From Blautia schinkii (GTDB taxonomy: Bacteria; Bacillota; Clostridia; Lachnospirales; Lachnospiraceae): a stretch of DNA of 64,000 nucleotides. The translations under genes and the position numbers were made by a program. How positions within the stretch are numbered: position 1 is the stretch's first letter; every line of letters starts with the position of its first letter. Of this stretch, positions 18,107-26,743 are shown one piece after another. The stretch covers positions 62,001 through 126,000 of the forward strand of contig NZ_JAAWUO010000002.1 in NCBI RefSeq assembly GCF_013304825.1. Direction: 5' to 3'. A model generated the notes under the pieces. It saw nothing but the letters and a program-made list of their open reading frames with translations, was not told the DNA's origin and made no database searches.

Positions 18107-18742
18107 TTATGCCTGTTTGATCATGCAGTACTGCTTCAGGTCAAAGCCTTTCTTCTGCACGATACCATATAATTTAAATCCAAACTTTTCGTACATGGCT
18201 ACATTTGCCGGATTATGTGTCTCCAGGGAGATCATCAGTTTATGCCTGTCTGCATAATCGATCACGTCGTCCATCAGCTTCTCTGCCAGCCCATGATGCT
18301 GCATCTTGGGAGTTACAGCCAAGTAGATCACATGAAGTCTCTCTGCTGTATGAAGCTGGGAAGTCCAGCTGGAATTAAGATAATCTTTTCCCTGAATAAA
18401 TTTCCTTAAGGTTGCAAGGCTTGGATCTTCCTTGATCAGATAACCATCTGTTTTCAGAAGTGCAAAGAAATCCACCATCAGATTATGTAATGCAGCTTCG
18501 TGCTCCGTTCCGTCAGATACTACCAGGATACTGTTCAATTCACTGCTGTCCGCATAAATCTCACAGGTCTCAAAAAATTCTGTAAGATCACAGGTAAACA
18601 GTTCCGGCATCAGCCGTTCCCTTGTATCTTTGTCCGGGATCAGTGCCTGGTACAGCGGATCTTCCGCAAAACATACAGTCAAAATCCGGATCAGTTTATC
18701 CAGGTCTCCTTCTTTCACTCGGTATAATTTCTGGCTTTCCAT
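18107..18742 (-). CDS. GNAT-family N-acetyltransferase
   Basis: 211 residues. The C-terminal half holds the acetyl-CoA-binding motif of GNAT enzymes: VIYLAVTPKMQHHGLAEKL (beta4-alpha3, with Q-x-x-G-x-A) and then ISLETHNPANVAMYEKFGFKLYG. The substrate is unknown; length and layout resemble small-molecule acetyltransferases rather than ribosomal ones. It overlaps the end of the M28 peptidase gene by 28 bp, with a GGAGGG ribosome site inside that gene, and is followed closely by the GH13 gene. The three are probably one transcript, without an evident common pathway. Confidence 0.85.
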   Translation of the reverse strand: MESQKLYRVKEGDLDKLIRILTVCFAEDPLYQALIPDKDTRERLMPELFTCDLTEFFETCEIYADSSELNSILVVSDGTEHEAALHNLMVDFFALLKTDGYLIKEDPSLATLRKFIQGKDYLNSSWTSQLHTAERLHVIYLAVTPKMQHHGLAEKLMDDVIDYADRHKLMISLETHNPANVAMYEKFGFKLYGIVQKKGFDLKQYCMIKQA

Positions 18743-20811
18743 TTTTCCCTCCAGGTATGCAGCATTTCGCTTGAATCTTCTTCGAACATCCGTGACACTT
18801 CGCGGATCATATCCGTAAGCTTCTCAACGGCACGGATCAGATATTCGATGTCCTCTATATAATAATTCTTCTGCCGTTCCCAGGCCTCTTTAAGGCTCCG
18901 GCGTTCTCTCTCCAGGCTGTCCCCGGATTTCTTCTCTTTCAGGCTTTTCACCAGATCATAAAGATTTTCATGATGAATGATTCGTCCCTTTCCCCACATC
19001 AGACGGTCCGGGGACTGTTTCATGATATATTCTGTAAAATGGTAAAAAACATCTCTCTCAAACTGGAACGCATAGCAGTTATTATCAATACTGTAAAAAG
19101 ATTCCAGTGCAGGCGCGATCTCACCTTTTTCCAGAAATCCCATTGCTTCATTCAGAGCATGGAGATTGTTCTGTGCTGCCTGCTGCGGAAATATCACATT
19201 ATCATCCCAGTCCAGGCGCACCAGATAGTCCTGGGATTTTTTGAACACTGCAAGAAGCTTCTCTGTAACAATATCTGCTTTTTTCCAGTCGTAACTTTCC
19301 GTCGGAAGGCTGTTGAATCGGCGGACCTGTTCGGCAAGTACAGCCGCTGCTTTCTTGGCTTTCTCTGTTTTTTCCAGAAGCAGGGCTCCGTTGGCTCCTG
19401 TTTGCATGCAGAGATCCATATCAAGACTCTCAATACTTCCTGCAAGCGCACGGCCAAAATCAAGTGGCGGCAGTGCAAGGCTGTCCACTGCCATGATCAG
19501 ACGCAGATAAAACTCATGGTGAAATTTGTAAACCTCTTCTTCATATACATCCTGATTATCGTACTGAGAATGATAGTAATTCTCCATAAAAGGGCCGCCG
19601 CTGAAATCATTGACAAAAGACGGGATTCCCGAAATCGACATGGTAAAATCATCCGACCACGTCTCGATAGGATAAAGTGTTGTCATTCCATCCGGATAGA
19701 TTCCCTCCGGCATCTGAATTGCATCTACAAATTTCCGCATAAAATCCGCATATTCGTATGTACATCGCACAGCATCTCTGGTGCTGTGTGCATGGGCCGG
19801 AAGCTCGAAGTTAAAATCAGCTATCACATGCCCCGGCCAGTCCGGTCTTGCTTCAAACACCTGTCTGTAAGCCCCTGTTGACCAGTCATACTTTGTATCG
19901 GAGATTCCCCATTCTTCTGCTGCAAGAGCACATACAACAATGGTATGGTAAGGCTCATATCCGCCGCGGATCAGTGCCCGGGCAATCCCGATTATCATGG
20001 CGACTGCTGCATTGTCATCCTGGAATCCCTCAAAATAAGAATCATAATGTGCACTTAACAGGATCATGGAATCGGAGCAGGTACCTGGGATTCTTCCTAT
20101 AATATTATAGGTATGCTGATCTTTTATCACCTGGGTATCCGCATCGAATTCCACCGTAATCTCCGGAAGTTTTCTTTCACCTTCCATTTTCTCCTGCATC
20201 AGCTCCCTGATCTCAAGAAAATCTGCTCTTGACATGGAAAAAGCAGGTGCAAAGGACGGGCCGGCAATATCCTGGGCATTCAGTGCCGTGTCATCTACCT
20301 GGGCATATCCCCTGCTCTGAACAGCGATCAGTGCTGCTGCTCCTTTCAGATATGCCTGATATACGGGATAATTGATCCACCATTCTTCTCTCTGGTTGAT
20401 CTCAACAAGAACCAGTTTTCCTTTCACATCAATATCCTGATATTCTGCTGCTGTTCCCTTCCCAAGATAAACCAGCTCAAATTTCTCAAAACCATCTGTC
20501 TTAAAATCCGTCTGGTACGCGCCAAGCTGGATCTTCCTGAGCTGTCCGTCCTTATCCTGATAGTGCATAACTGCCTTTTTAAATTCCCAGGCATCTACTG
20601 TGATGCGGTCTTTCTCTACCTGGGCAAGACCTGCTTTCTTCATTTCTTCACAAAGCATATCTCCGGTGTTTCTCTCTGCCAGGGAACCTGCTGTACGATA
20701 TCCTAAGGCGGGGTTAGTCTTCTCCTGTTCCATGCGCTTGGCCAGATCATAGGACTCTCTGATGTCCAGGCACGAAACACATTTCTCCACGATGTTCAAG
20801 TTTTCTGTCAC
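18715..20811 (-). CDS. M28-family zinc aminopeptidase
   Basis: 698 residues without a signal peptide. A PA-like insert (about 110-200) precedes the M28 metallopeptidase core. Putative zinc ligands: His in LLSAHYDSYF, Asp in GFQDDNAAVAM, Glu-Glu in CALAAEEWGIS, Asp in HVIADFNFE, and a final His later. The C-terminal ~250 residues are helical and end in a coiled-coil-like tail. The family removes N-terminal residues from peptides. The frame opens at a GTG (20811) directly on its AAAGG; an in-frame TTG at 20799 lies 8 nt after AAAGGGTGA and may be the true start. Confidence 0.85.
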   Translation of the reverse strand: MTENLNIVEKCVSCLDIRESYDLAKRMEQEKTNPALGYRTAGSLAERNTGDMLCEEMKKAGLAQVEKDRITVDAWEFKKAVMHYQDKDGQLRKIQLGAYQTDFKTDGFEKFELVYLGKGTAAEYQDIDVKGKLVLVEINQREEWWINYPVYQAYLKGAAALIAVQSRGYAQVDDTALNAQDIAGPSFAPAFSMSRADFLEIRELMQEKMEGERKLPEITVEFDADTQVIKDQHTYNIIGRIPGTCSDSMILLSAHYDSYFEGFQDDNAAVAMIIGIARALIRGGYEPYHTIVVCALAAEEWGISDTKYDWSTGAYRQVFEARPDWPGHVIADFNFELPAHAHSTRDAVRCTYEYADFMRKFVDAIQMPEGIYPDGMTTLYPIETWSDDFTMSISGIPSFVNDFSGGPFMENYYHSQYDNQDVYEEEVYKFHHEFYLRLIMAVDSLALPPLDFGRALAGSIESLDMDLCMQTGANGALLLEKTEKAKKAAAVLAEQVRRFNSLPTESYDWKKADIVTEKLLAVFKKSQDYLVRLDWDDNVIFPQQAAQNNLHALNEAMGFLEKGEIAPALESFYSIDNNCYAFQFERDVFYHFTEYIMKQSPDRLMWGKGRIIHHENLYDLVKSLKEKKSGDSLERERRSLKEAWERQKNYYIEDIEYLIRAVEKLTDMIREVSRMFEEDSSEMLHTWREKWKARNYTE

Positions 20812-21256
20812 CCTTTCTCTGCTTGTTTCATTTATTATAAATTATACATTATCATTCTGGGGATTTCCAGACAAAATTCCATGGAAGCCGATGTCACCTG
20901 TTCCTTGTATACAAAAAAGCAATGCAATTTGTACGACCTGATGTAAGAGCTACACTTGTCTGGTATACTGTTTTTTCGTTAAAAATGCCATCTCCCGGAT
21001 TCCAGGTGATCGATCCACCTGAGCTTTATCACCTGTACCATTATCTTCTCCTTCGGAAAAATCTTCTCTCAGAGGACTTTAATCCAAATATTTTCTGTAA
21101 GTATCAGTGTGTATTTATATATTTTTACTATTATTCGAAATAATTTTCATTATTTTCTGGTATTTTTATCTTAAATATGTTATAAAAGAAGTATAAGAAA
21201 ACAGAAATCAGGATACATTTTTTCACTTCTGATTTAAAATAAAAGGGGGTTTTACT
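20812..21256. other. Divergent promoter region, no gene
   Basis: 445 bp between the minus-strand M28 gene and the plus-strand kinase gene. It should hold both promoters. It is AT-rich toward the kinase; a CAGGT...ACCTG pairing lies near 21005-21025. I recognise no riboswitch, RNA gene or coding frame with a ribosome site. Confidence 0.5.
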
Positions 21257-21844
21257 ATGGCTAAACGTATTATTACTATTAACCGTATGTTTGGAAGCAA
21301 CGGACGCCTGGTCGGCAAGACTCTGGCAGAAAACCTGGAGATTGGTTTTTATGATAAGGAACTGATCGACCTGGCTGCGAAAAAAAATAATATTCCTTTT
21401 GACACTCTCGCAAAAGTAGATGAGAAGAAAGCCAGCCAGTGGGTTTTCCCGGTTGACAGTGAACTCCAGTTTACAGACAATTTTTCTTTTGTTCCTATGA
21501 ATGATGTACTTTATGATCTGCAGAGAAAGATCATACTTTCGCTTCCTCAGAAGGAAGATTGTGTTATTGTGGGACGGTGTGCTACGAATATTCTGAAGGA
21601 TAAGTCACTAAAGATTTTTATTCATGCTCCTTTTGAGGATAGAGTTCAGAATGTGATACGCCGCACCGGACGCGAAGAAGCCAGTGCTCGGAAACTTGTA
21701 AAAAAGATGGATAAAGAAAGACGAGCCTATTATGAATATTTTACTGATTCCAAGTGGCTGGATATGACACAGTATGATCTGTGTCTGGACAGCAGCCGGT
21801 TTTCTATGGAGCAGATTGTAGAAATCGTAAAAGATTGTCTTTGA
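21257..21844 (+). CDS. Cytidylate-kinase-like family protein
   Basis: 195 residues. The N-terminus MAKRIITINRMFGSNGRLVGKTLAENL is a P-loop of the cytidylate-kinase-like (AAA_26) family, with G-x-x-G-x-x-x-GK. A later segment (DCVIVGRCATNILKDK ... FIHAPFEDRVQNVIRR) matches the DCVIxGR and R-x5-R lid regions. It is not the housekeeping Cmk, which is longer and differently organised; substrates of this family are unproven. A strong AAGGGGG site precedes the ATG. It is one of three plus-strand genes in the window and stands alone. Confidence 0.8.
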   Translation: MAKRIITINRMFGSNGRLVGKTLAENLEIGFYDKELIDLAAKKNNIPFDTLAKVDEKKASQWVFPVDSELQFTDNFSFVPMNDVLYDLQRKIILSLPQKEDCVIVGRCATNILKDKSLKIFIHAPFEDRVQNVIRRTGREEASARKLVKKMDKERRAYYEYFTDSKWLDMTQYDLCLDSSRFSMEQIVEIVKDCL

Positions 21845-21858
21845 TTTTTTGAAAAAAA

Positions 21859-21876
21859 CTGGCTTTGAAAAGCCAG
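21859..21876 (-). terminator. Intrinsic terminator facing minus-strand transcription
   Basis: CTGGCTTT / AAAGCCAG stem followed on the minus strand by GTTTTTTTC-type T-run (plus-strand A-run 21852-21858). It would end transcripts coming from the DUF362 gene (stop at 22003). Confidence 0.65.
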
Positions 21877-21883
21877 GGAAACC

Positions 21884-21932
21884 GTGGGGAGGGAAGGCAC
21901 TCATAGTTGCGAAGGCCGTTTTCCCTCCCCAC
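21884..21932. other. Very stable 12-bp GC-rich inverted repeat
   Basis: GTGGGGAGGGAA (21884-21895) pairs with TTCCCTCCCCAC (21921-21932) around a 25-nt loop that itself has GGC/GCC. It lies between the convergent kinase and DUF362 genes. There is no T-run on either side, so it is not a standard terminator; it may block convergent transcription or protect a 3' end. Confidence 0.6.
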
Positions 21933-22002
21933 CCCCTCCTTTCTGGCCACGCCGCTGTTCTGCGTTTTGCCTGTGTTAATTTTATTAACAGAACGATGGT
22001 TT

Positions 22003-23103
22003 CTATTCCTGCTTCCCCAGAATATACGCTTTCAAAAACTCATATATATCTCCTTCAAGTGGCGGGCACCCCTCTACATGATGTTTAAACTTGCAGGTAC
22101 AGTGCCCAACACCAAGTTCACCGCTCTGTCCACGATATCCCTGGCCTATACATATTTTCTCATGTAGTTTTTCAAAAAGTCCTTCTTCTTTCAGCATTTC
22201 CAGTGCAGGAATCAGATAGCCGTAGCAGGCACTACAAGATTCTACTTCTTCTACGGCATCGGCCAGTTCTACAACCTTGCGGGATTTGGGCAGAATCTTT
22301 TCTGCTTCTTCCTGGCAAAAAAGGATCTCTGCTTTGCTGATATCCGAACAGCCAGCCCCCAGTTCACCAGCCAGCTTTACATAAGGGACATCCTCCACCT
22401 GATAATGCATCATCTGGCACACATAGGCATCCACAAGAACAGGATCACAGGCAGCAAGAACACGGTTCATCACAACCGGATTGCCGCCATCCTCAAAATC
22501 CAGATCCCCGCAGATATTATCCACAACAATAAAATCCTGCCGGATTCCCATATTCAGGTGAGCGATAGGATTATGAAGACCAAGAGAATGAAATCGCCTT
22601 TTCTCTTTATTTGGGATCAACCCCTTCATATTCTTTAAAGCACAGGTAATCTTAGTCTGGCAATGCCCTTTCAGCACCGGTACATTGATCAGAAAATCTA
22701 TCTCCTTCACCCGTTCGCAGATATTCAGTTCCATACCGCCGCAGTCCAAAGGAATACCCTTATCCTTCTGCATATCCCAGAACGGAACCTGATACTCCTC
22801 TTCAAGCCGGTCATATCCACACACTTCAAAAGCTTCCCTTGTCTTATCACCGACCCAGGAACCCTCCATCATCACAAGATTCCGGAAACCATGCTCTTTC
22901 AGATATTCAATAATACCTGCAACCACCTCCGGATGTGTCGTTGCACCCCAGGAAGCCTCAGACGGCGAAACCAGATTCGGCTTGATTCCAATTTTTTTAT
23001 CTCTGTCCTTTATATGGGACTTAAGATCCGTTCTCTCCAGAAGTTCCTTTGTCATTCGTTTATAATCTGTTCCAGATGTAATTAAAATCTGATTTTTTTC
23101 CAT
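22003..23103 (-). CDS. DUF362 domain-containing protein
   Basis: 366 residues, soluble. The DUF362 signature regions are visible: IGIKPNLVSPSEASWGATTHPEVVAGIIEYL near residue 40, then INVPVLKGHCQTKITCALKNMKGLIPNKEKRRFHSLGL, and DFIVVDNICGDLDFEDGGNPV. The C-terminal third carries Cys clusters (ESCSACYGYLIPAL; GHCTCKFKHHVEGCPP) that might bind metal or an Fe-S centre. DUF362 proteins are common in anaerobes and often sit beside ferredoxin-type proteins; function is not established. It precedes the adjacent esterase gene's product in neither pathway nor domain; 36 bp separate them on the same strand. Confidence 0.85.
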   Translation of the reverse strand: MEKNQILITSGTDYKRMTKELLERTDLKSHIKDRDKKIGIKPNLVSPSEASWGATTHPEVVAGIIEYLKEHGFRNLVMMEGSWVGDKTREAFEVCGYDRLEEEYQVPFWDMQKDKGIPLDCGGMELNICERVKEIDFLINVPVLKGHCQTKITCALKNMKGLIPNKEKRRFHSLGLHNPIAHLNMGIRQDFIVVDNICGDLDFEDGGNPVVMNRVLAACDPVLVDAYVCQMMHYQVEDVPYVKLAGELGAGCSDISKAEILFCQEEAEKILPKSRKVVELADAVEEVESCSACYGYLIPALEMLKEEGLFEKLHEKICIGQGYRGQSGELGVGHCTCKFKHHVEGCPPLEGDIYEFLKAYILGKQE

Positions 23104-23139
23104 AATGTCAGAATTCCTTTCTTCTCATAATCCGGATAA

Positions 23140-23982
23140 TTATACAGTCGCTCCACCCCACCACGGAAATTCGCGGTTCAGCCATTTTCCTGCCAGCTCG
23201 CTCCACGGCTCACAGGCTCTCACAATACCGCGTCCGTTTTCATTGGCTGTCAGCTCACTTGCAAGTCCGAGACCATGAGGTCCTTGCGGAAAAATATGAT
23301 ACTCCACAGGAATCCCTCTCTTATAAAGTGCCTGTACAAACCGTAAAGTATTGTCAAGAAGCACTGTCTCATCTTCAAACGTATGCCAGATAAAAGTCTT
23401 CGGTGTATCCTCTGTAACCTGATATTCTAAAGACATTTTATCTTTCAGCTCTTCATATTTTTCTCCAAGAAGATTATGAAAGCTTTCCTGATGGCCGAAC
23501 TCTCCGGAAGTAATTACAGGATAATTGAGAATCATTCCATCAGGACGGATCATTTCATTATCAAAACCTGTGATTTCTTTTAACTCAGGAGTATTCCAGA
23601 ACACCCCAAGAGATGCTGCCAGGTGTCCGCCTGCTGAAAATCCTGACACAATGATCTTATCTGTCTCAATATGCCATTTTTCACTGTTTTCCCTAAGAAG
23701 GGCCACGGTTTTTGCAAGCTGACGAAGAGCAGCTGGATATCTGGCAGGTGCCACACTATAACGGAGCACCACTGCATGATAGCCCATGCTCATAAAACGA
23801 AGGGCAACGGCCTCCGCCTCCCTGTCAGAAGTCATTGCATAAGCCCCTCCCGGACAGATTACTATAGCCGGACGTTTCTGCCCTGGATACAATTCCACAG
23901 ATTCCTGCCAAAAGTAAGTCTCGATCCATGCCTCATCGTAATCTTTTGTTTTCTCCTCAATGATGATTCTTTCATTTATCAT
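23140..23982 (-). CDS. Alpha/beta-hydrolase esterase (acetyl-xylan esterase/Aes-like)
   Basis: About 280 residues, cytosolic. The oxyanion element CPGGAYAM replaces the HGGG of hormone-sensitive-lipase relatives, and the nucleophile elbow is GFSAGGH (Ser near residue 116), followed by a strand-helix pattern of the fold; Asp and His of the triad are probably in HTFEDETVL and FPQGPHGLG. The family removes acyl groups from carbohydrates or small esters, so an acetylated sugar is a likely substrate. I chose the ATG at 23982 because GAAAGGA stands 8 nt upstream; an ATG at 23991 touches that site. Confidence 0.85.
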   Translation of the reverse strand: MINERIIIEEKTKDYDEAWIETYFWQESVELYPGQKRPAIVICPGGAYAMTSDREAEAVALRFMSMGYHAVVLRYSVAPARYPAALRQLAKTVALLRENSEKWHIETDKIIVSGFSAGGHLAASLGVFWNTPELKEITGFDNEMIRPDGMILNYPVITSGEFGHQESFHNLLGEKYEELKDKMSLEYQVTEDTPKTFIWHTFEDETVLLDNTLRFVQALYKRGIPVEYHIFPQGPHGLGLASELTANENGRGIVRACEPWSELAGKWLNREFPWWGGATV

Positions 23983-23991
23983 TTTTTCCAT

Positions 23992-24338
23992 CCTTTCTGT
24001 CAGATCTCATATAAATATCGGAGCTTCAGTTTTCCCGGAAAGCATTTTCCACTTCCCTCCAGAGAGCTTTCGGGTCTGTTAATTCACCTTTTACTCCGCT
24101 CCACCTGCTGTCCCTGACCAGTTGTGTCCGTGCCTCCATTATTACGTGTATCGTTAACACGGTAGGAAGTTTTTCCCTGCATCAGATAATCTATTCAGCT
24201 TTCTCAAAGCAAACTCATTTTGTCTAATTATACTCTTCTCTATAATAAAAAGCAAAAAAAACAGACAGAAAACCAACATATTTATATTGTTTGTTGATCA
24301 TCTGCCCGTTTTGGTACTGTTTTAATATTCTGAAGTTG
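23992..24338. other. 347-bp gap between esterase and thrH genes
   Basis: Contains only the uncertain small frames described at 24026-24139 and probably the esterase promoter. No riboswitch or RNA gene seen. Confidence 0.45.
24026..24139 (-). CDS. Possible 37-aa small ORF upstream of the esterase gene
   Basis: From ATG 24139 a 37-codon frame reads MEARTQLVRDSRWSGV..., ending ...WREVENAFREN before a TGA. Composition looks protein-like, but the ribosome site is poor and a second 31-codon frame (from about 24184) overlaps it. It ends 43 bp before the esterase start. It could be a leader peptide, a remnant, or chance. Not recognised. Confidence 0.25.
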   Translation of the reverse strand: MEARTQLVRDSRWSGVKGELTDPKALWREVENAFREN

Positions 24339-24941
24339 TTATTTCATGGCTTTTTTAATCGCAGCAAGCAATTCATCATACTCTTCGTATGCCGGGATAT
24401 CCGGATTATCTGCCTTGATCTGTTCTGTACTTCGGAAAAGGAATCCTGCCTTGCTTGCTTTGATCATTCCCAGATCATTATAGGAATCTCCGCTTGCGAT
24501 AGTCTCAAATCCCATGGACTGCAGTGCTTTCACAGTAGTAAGTTTGGACTGCTCACATCTCATCCTGAATCCTGTGATCTCACCATCCTCTGCTACTTCA
24601 AGGGTGTTGCAGAAAAGTGTTGGCCAGCCCAGTTTCTCCATCAGAGGAGTGGCAAACTGTGTAAATGTATCACTGATGAGGATCACCTGGGAAAAAGTTC
24701 TCAGCTCATCCAGAAATTTCTTTGCTCCCGGAAGAGGATCGATCTTTGCAATAGTCTCCTGGATCTCTTTCAATCCAAGTCCGTGCTCTTTGAGAACACT
24801 AAGTCTCCAGTTCATCAGTTTATCATAATCCGGCTCATCACGGGTCGTTTTCTTCAGCTCCGGAATTCCGCTTGCCTCAGCAAAAGCAATCCAAATCTCC
24901 GGTACCAGTACACCTTCTACATCCAGACATGTAATATACAT
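24339..24941 (-). CDS. thrH: ThrH: phosphoserine phosphatase / homoserine phosphotransferase
   Basis: 200 residues, very close in layout to Pseudomonas ThrH. HAD motif I is CLDVEGVLVPEIWIAFAE, with the ThrH-specific D-x-E-G-V in place of D-x-D-G-T. Motif II is VILISDTFTQF, Lys of motif III lies in the EQSKLTTVKAL region, and motif IV is IASGDSYNDLGM. ThrH dephosphorylates phosphoserine and can move the phosphate to homoserine, so it links serine and threonine synthesis. It would complement the homoserine-consuming MetA at 5.1 kb. Monocistronic; flanked by gaps of 350 and 175 bp. Confidence 0.93.
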   Translation of the reverse strand: MYITCLDVEGVLVPEIWIAFAEASGIPELKKTTRDEPDYDKLMNWRLSVLKEHGLGLKEIQETIAKIDPLPGAKKFLDELRTFSQVILISDTFTQFATPLMEKLGWPTLFCNTLEVAEDGEITGFRMRCEQSKLTTVKALQSMGFETIASGDSYNDLGMIKASKAGFLFRSTEQIKADNPDIPAYEEYDELLAAIKKAMK

Positions 24942-25115
24942 TTTTTATCCTCCTCGTAAAAACGCGCCGCCTGCATTTGTAAATTTCCGTACACCCCAGT
25001 GGCACTTTATTCTTTTATTGCATTACTTTGATATATTACCATATATTTTCATGGTCTGTAAACAGTTTTCCGGCGAACTGCGACCTTTTTTACTGTCATA
25101 GTCCACCAGAAAATC

Positions 25116-26513
25116 TCAGACTTTTTTAATTTTTTTCTCTTCTTCGTAGTTCTTCAGTTCCCTGATGGCTTTTCCCCCAAGAGGGTATAACATGAAGATA
25201 TTAAAGATGGTCATAAGGCCGATTCCCACATCTCCAAGATCCCATACAAACGTATAGGCTGCGATTCCCCCGATAAATAACATCACAAGGGCAATGATCT
25301 TATATCCGGTCTGGGATGCCCAGTTGTCACCAAACAGATAGGCCACATTGCTTCTGGCATAGAACAGGATTCCCAGAAAGGTGGAAAAACTGAACATAAA
25401 GAGCGTAGCTGCAATAAAAATCACACCAAATTCGCCAAGATGATAGCGCATGGCTGTCTGGAGAAGTTCCATTCCGGAAAGTCCGCTTACCAGATCTTCC
25501 GGTGCCAGAAGCATGATCATGGCTGTGCAGCTGCAGATTACGATGGTATCCACAAAAACTCCAAGTGCCTGGACAAATCCCGCTTTTACCGGCTGATCAC
25601 ACTCTGCTGCCGCTGCTGCGCATGGCGCAGATCCACTTCCTGCCTCATTGGAAAACAGACCTCTTTTTACTCCGTTCATCAGTACTGCTCCAAAGCCTCC
25701 GGCTGCCACCTGGCGGATTCCGAATGCTTCCTCAAAAATCCTTTTAAATACTCCCGGCATGCTTCCAAGGTTCGTTGCAATGATAAACAAAGTGATTACA
25801 AAATAACAAACAGCCATTACCGGGACAAGAAAATCCAGCACTTTAACTGTTGCATTCTTCCGAAGAACGATCACTGCTGCCACTGCTACCAATACGATAG
25901 TTGTATACAATGGTGAAATATTAAAGGCATTCTCAAAGGATGCAGTGACGGAATTACTGATCACCTGGCTGATTCCGCACCAGCAGATCAGGCCTGAAAT
26001 TGCAAACAATACGGAAAGCAGTACTTTTTTTCGTTTTCTGCCCTGTTTTTCTTCCCAGTAATGGTGGATATAGTAGGCAGGACCGCCTCTGTAGCCACCG
26101 TAAAGAGGATCTTTTTCCTTATAGATCTGTGCAAGGGTTGCCTCAATAAATGCTGTGGATGATCCGATCAATGCCAGAACCCACATCCAGAATATGGCTC
26201 CTGCGCCGCCCGCTGAAATAGCTGCCACTACACCCACCAGGTTGCCCATTCCCACACGGGTTGCCGTTGATACGATCAGTGTCTGAAATGCGGAAAGATT
26301 GTTCTTGTCACTTTTTTTCTCCACAAGTGCATGTACCATATCCGGGAACATCCGGACAGGCAGAAATCTTGTCCGGATGGTAAAATAAATTCCGGCCGGA
26401 ACCAGCAGTATGATAATCAGAGATATCCCCAGACTGCTTCCTCCAGGAAGAGGGATCTTAACCAGGTCTCCCCACAGAAAAGAATACATCTTTTCGATCA
26501 GTGTTACTATCAT
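25116..26513 (-). CDS. Alanine/glycine:sodium symporter (AGCS family)
   Basis: 465 residues with ten or eleven transmembrane helices. The AGCS signature is clear: GMGNLVGVVAAISAGGAGAIFWMWVLALIG near residue 95 and GVKRGLFSNEAGSGSAPCAAAAA near 270. The protein takes up alanine or glycine with Na+ across the cytoplasmic membrane. The last residues are charged (NYEEEKKIKKV), on the inside. It lies alone between thrH and mgtE; the 230-bp upstream gap contains the mgtE terminator and shows no glycine riboswitch fold that I can recognise. Confidence 0.93.
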   Translation of the reverse strand: MIVTLIEKMYSFLWGDLVKIPLPGGSSLGISLIIILLVPAGIYFTIRTRFLPVRMFPDMVHALVEKKSDKNNLSAFQTLIVSTATRVGMGNLVGVVAAISAGGAGAIFWMWVLALIGSSTAFIEATLAQIYKEKDPLYGGYRGGPAYYIHHYWEEKQGRKRKKVLLSVLFAISGLICWCGISQVISNSVTASFENAFNISPLYTTIVLVAVAAVIVLRKNATVKVLDFLVPVMAVCYFVITLFIIATNLGSMPGVFKRIFEEAFGIRQVAAGGFGAVLMNGVKRGLFSNEAGSGSAPCAAAAAECDQPVKAGFVQALGVFVDTIVICSCTAMIMLLAPEDLVSGLSGMELLQTAMRYHLGEFGVIFIAATLFMFSFSTFLGILFYARSNVAYLFGDNWASQTGYKIIALVMLFIGGIAAYTFVWDLGDVGIGLMTIFNIFMLYPLGGKAIRELKNYEEEKKIKKV

Positions 26514-26675
26514 GTTTTATTTTTCCTTTCCCCAATCACCCCATTGTGATTGTTAATTTGTTTTTTGACGTTTTATTCCGTCTTATTATTTTACCCGTTA
26601 AACAGGCATTTCTGCAACAGTTTAAACAGGCAAAGCATGTGTTCTATTATAGTTGTTTTTTCACTTTATGTAAAG

Positions 26676-26707
26676 AAAAATTCCGAATCTTTCGACCCGG
26701 AATTTTC
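26676..26707 (-). terminator. Intrinsic terminator after mgtE
   Basis: AAAATTCCG / CGGAATTTT stem around a GGTCGAAAGATT-type loop, followed on the minus strand by TTTCTTTACA. It lies 37 bp after the mgtE stop. Confidence 0.75.
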
Positions 26708-26743
26708 TTTTTATATTTCCTGCAGACACTTCACAATTCTGCT

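Noticed and set aside
26514..26743. Glycine riboswitch upstream of the AGCS symporter
   Set aside because: No paired glycine-aptamer blocks found; the gap holds the mgtE terminator and AT-rich sequence.
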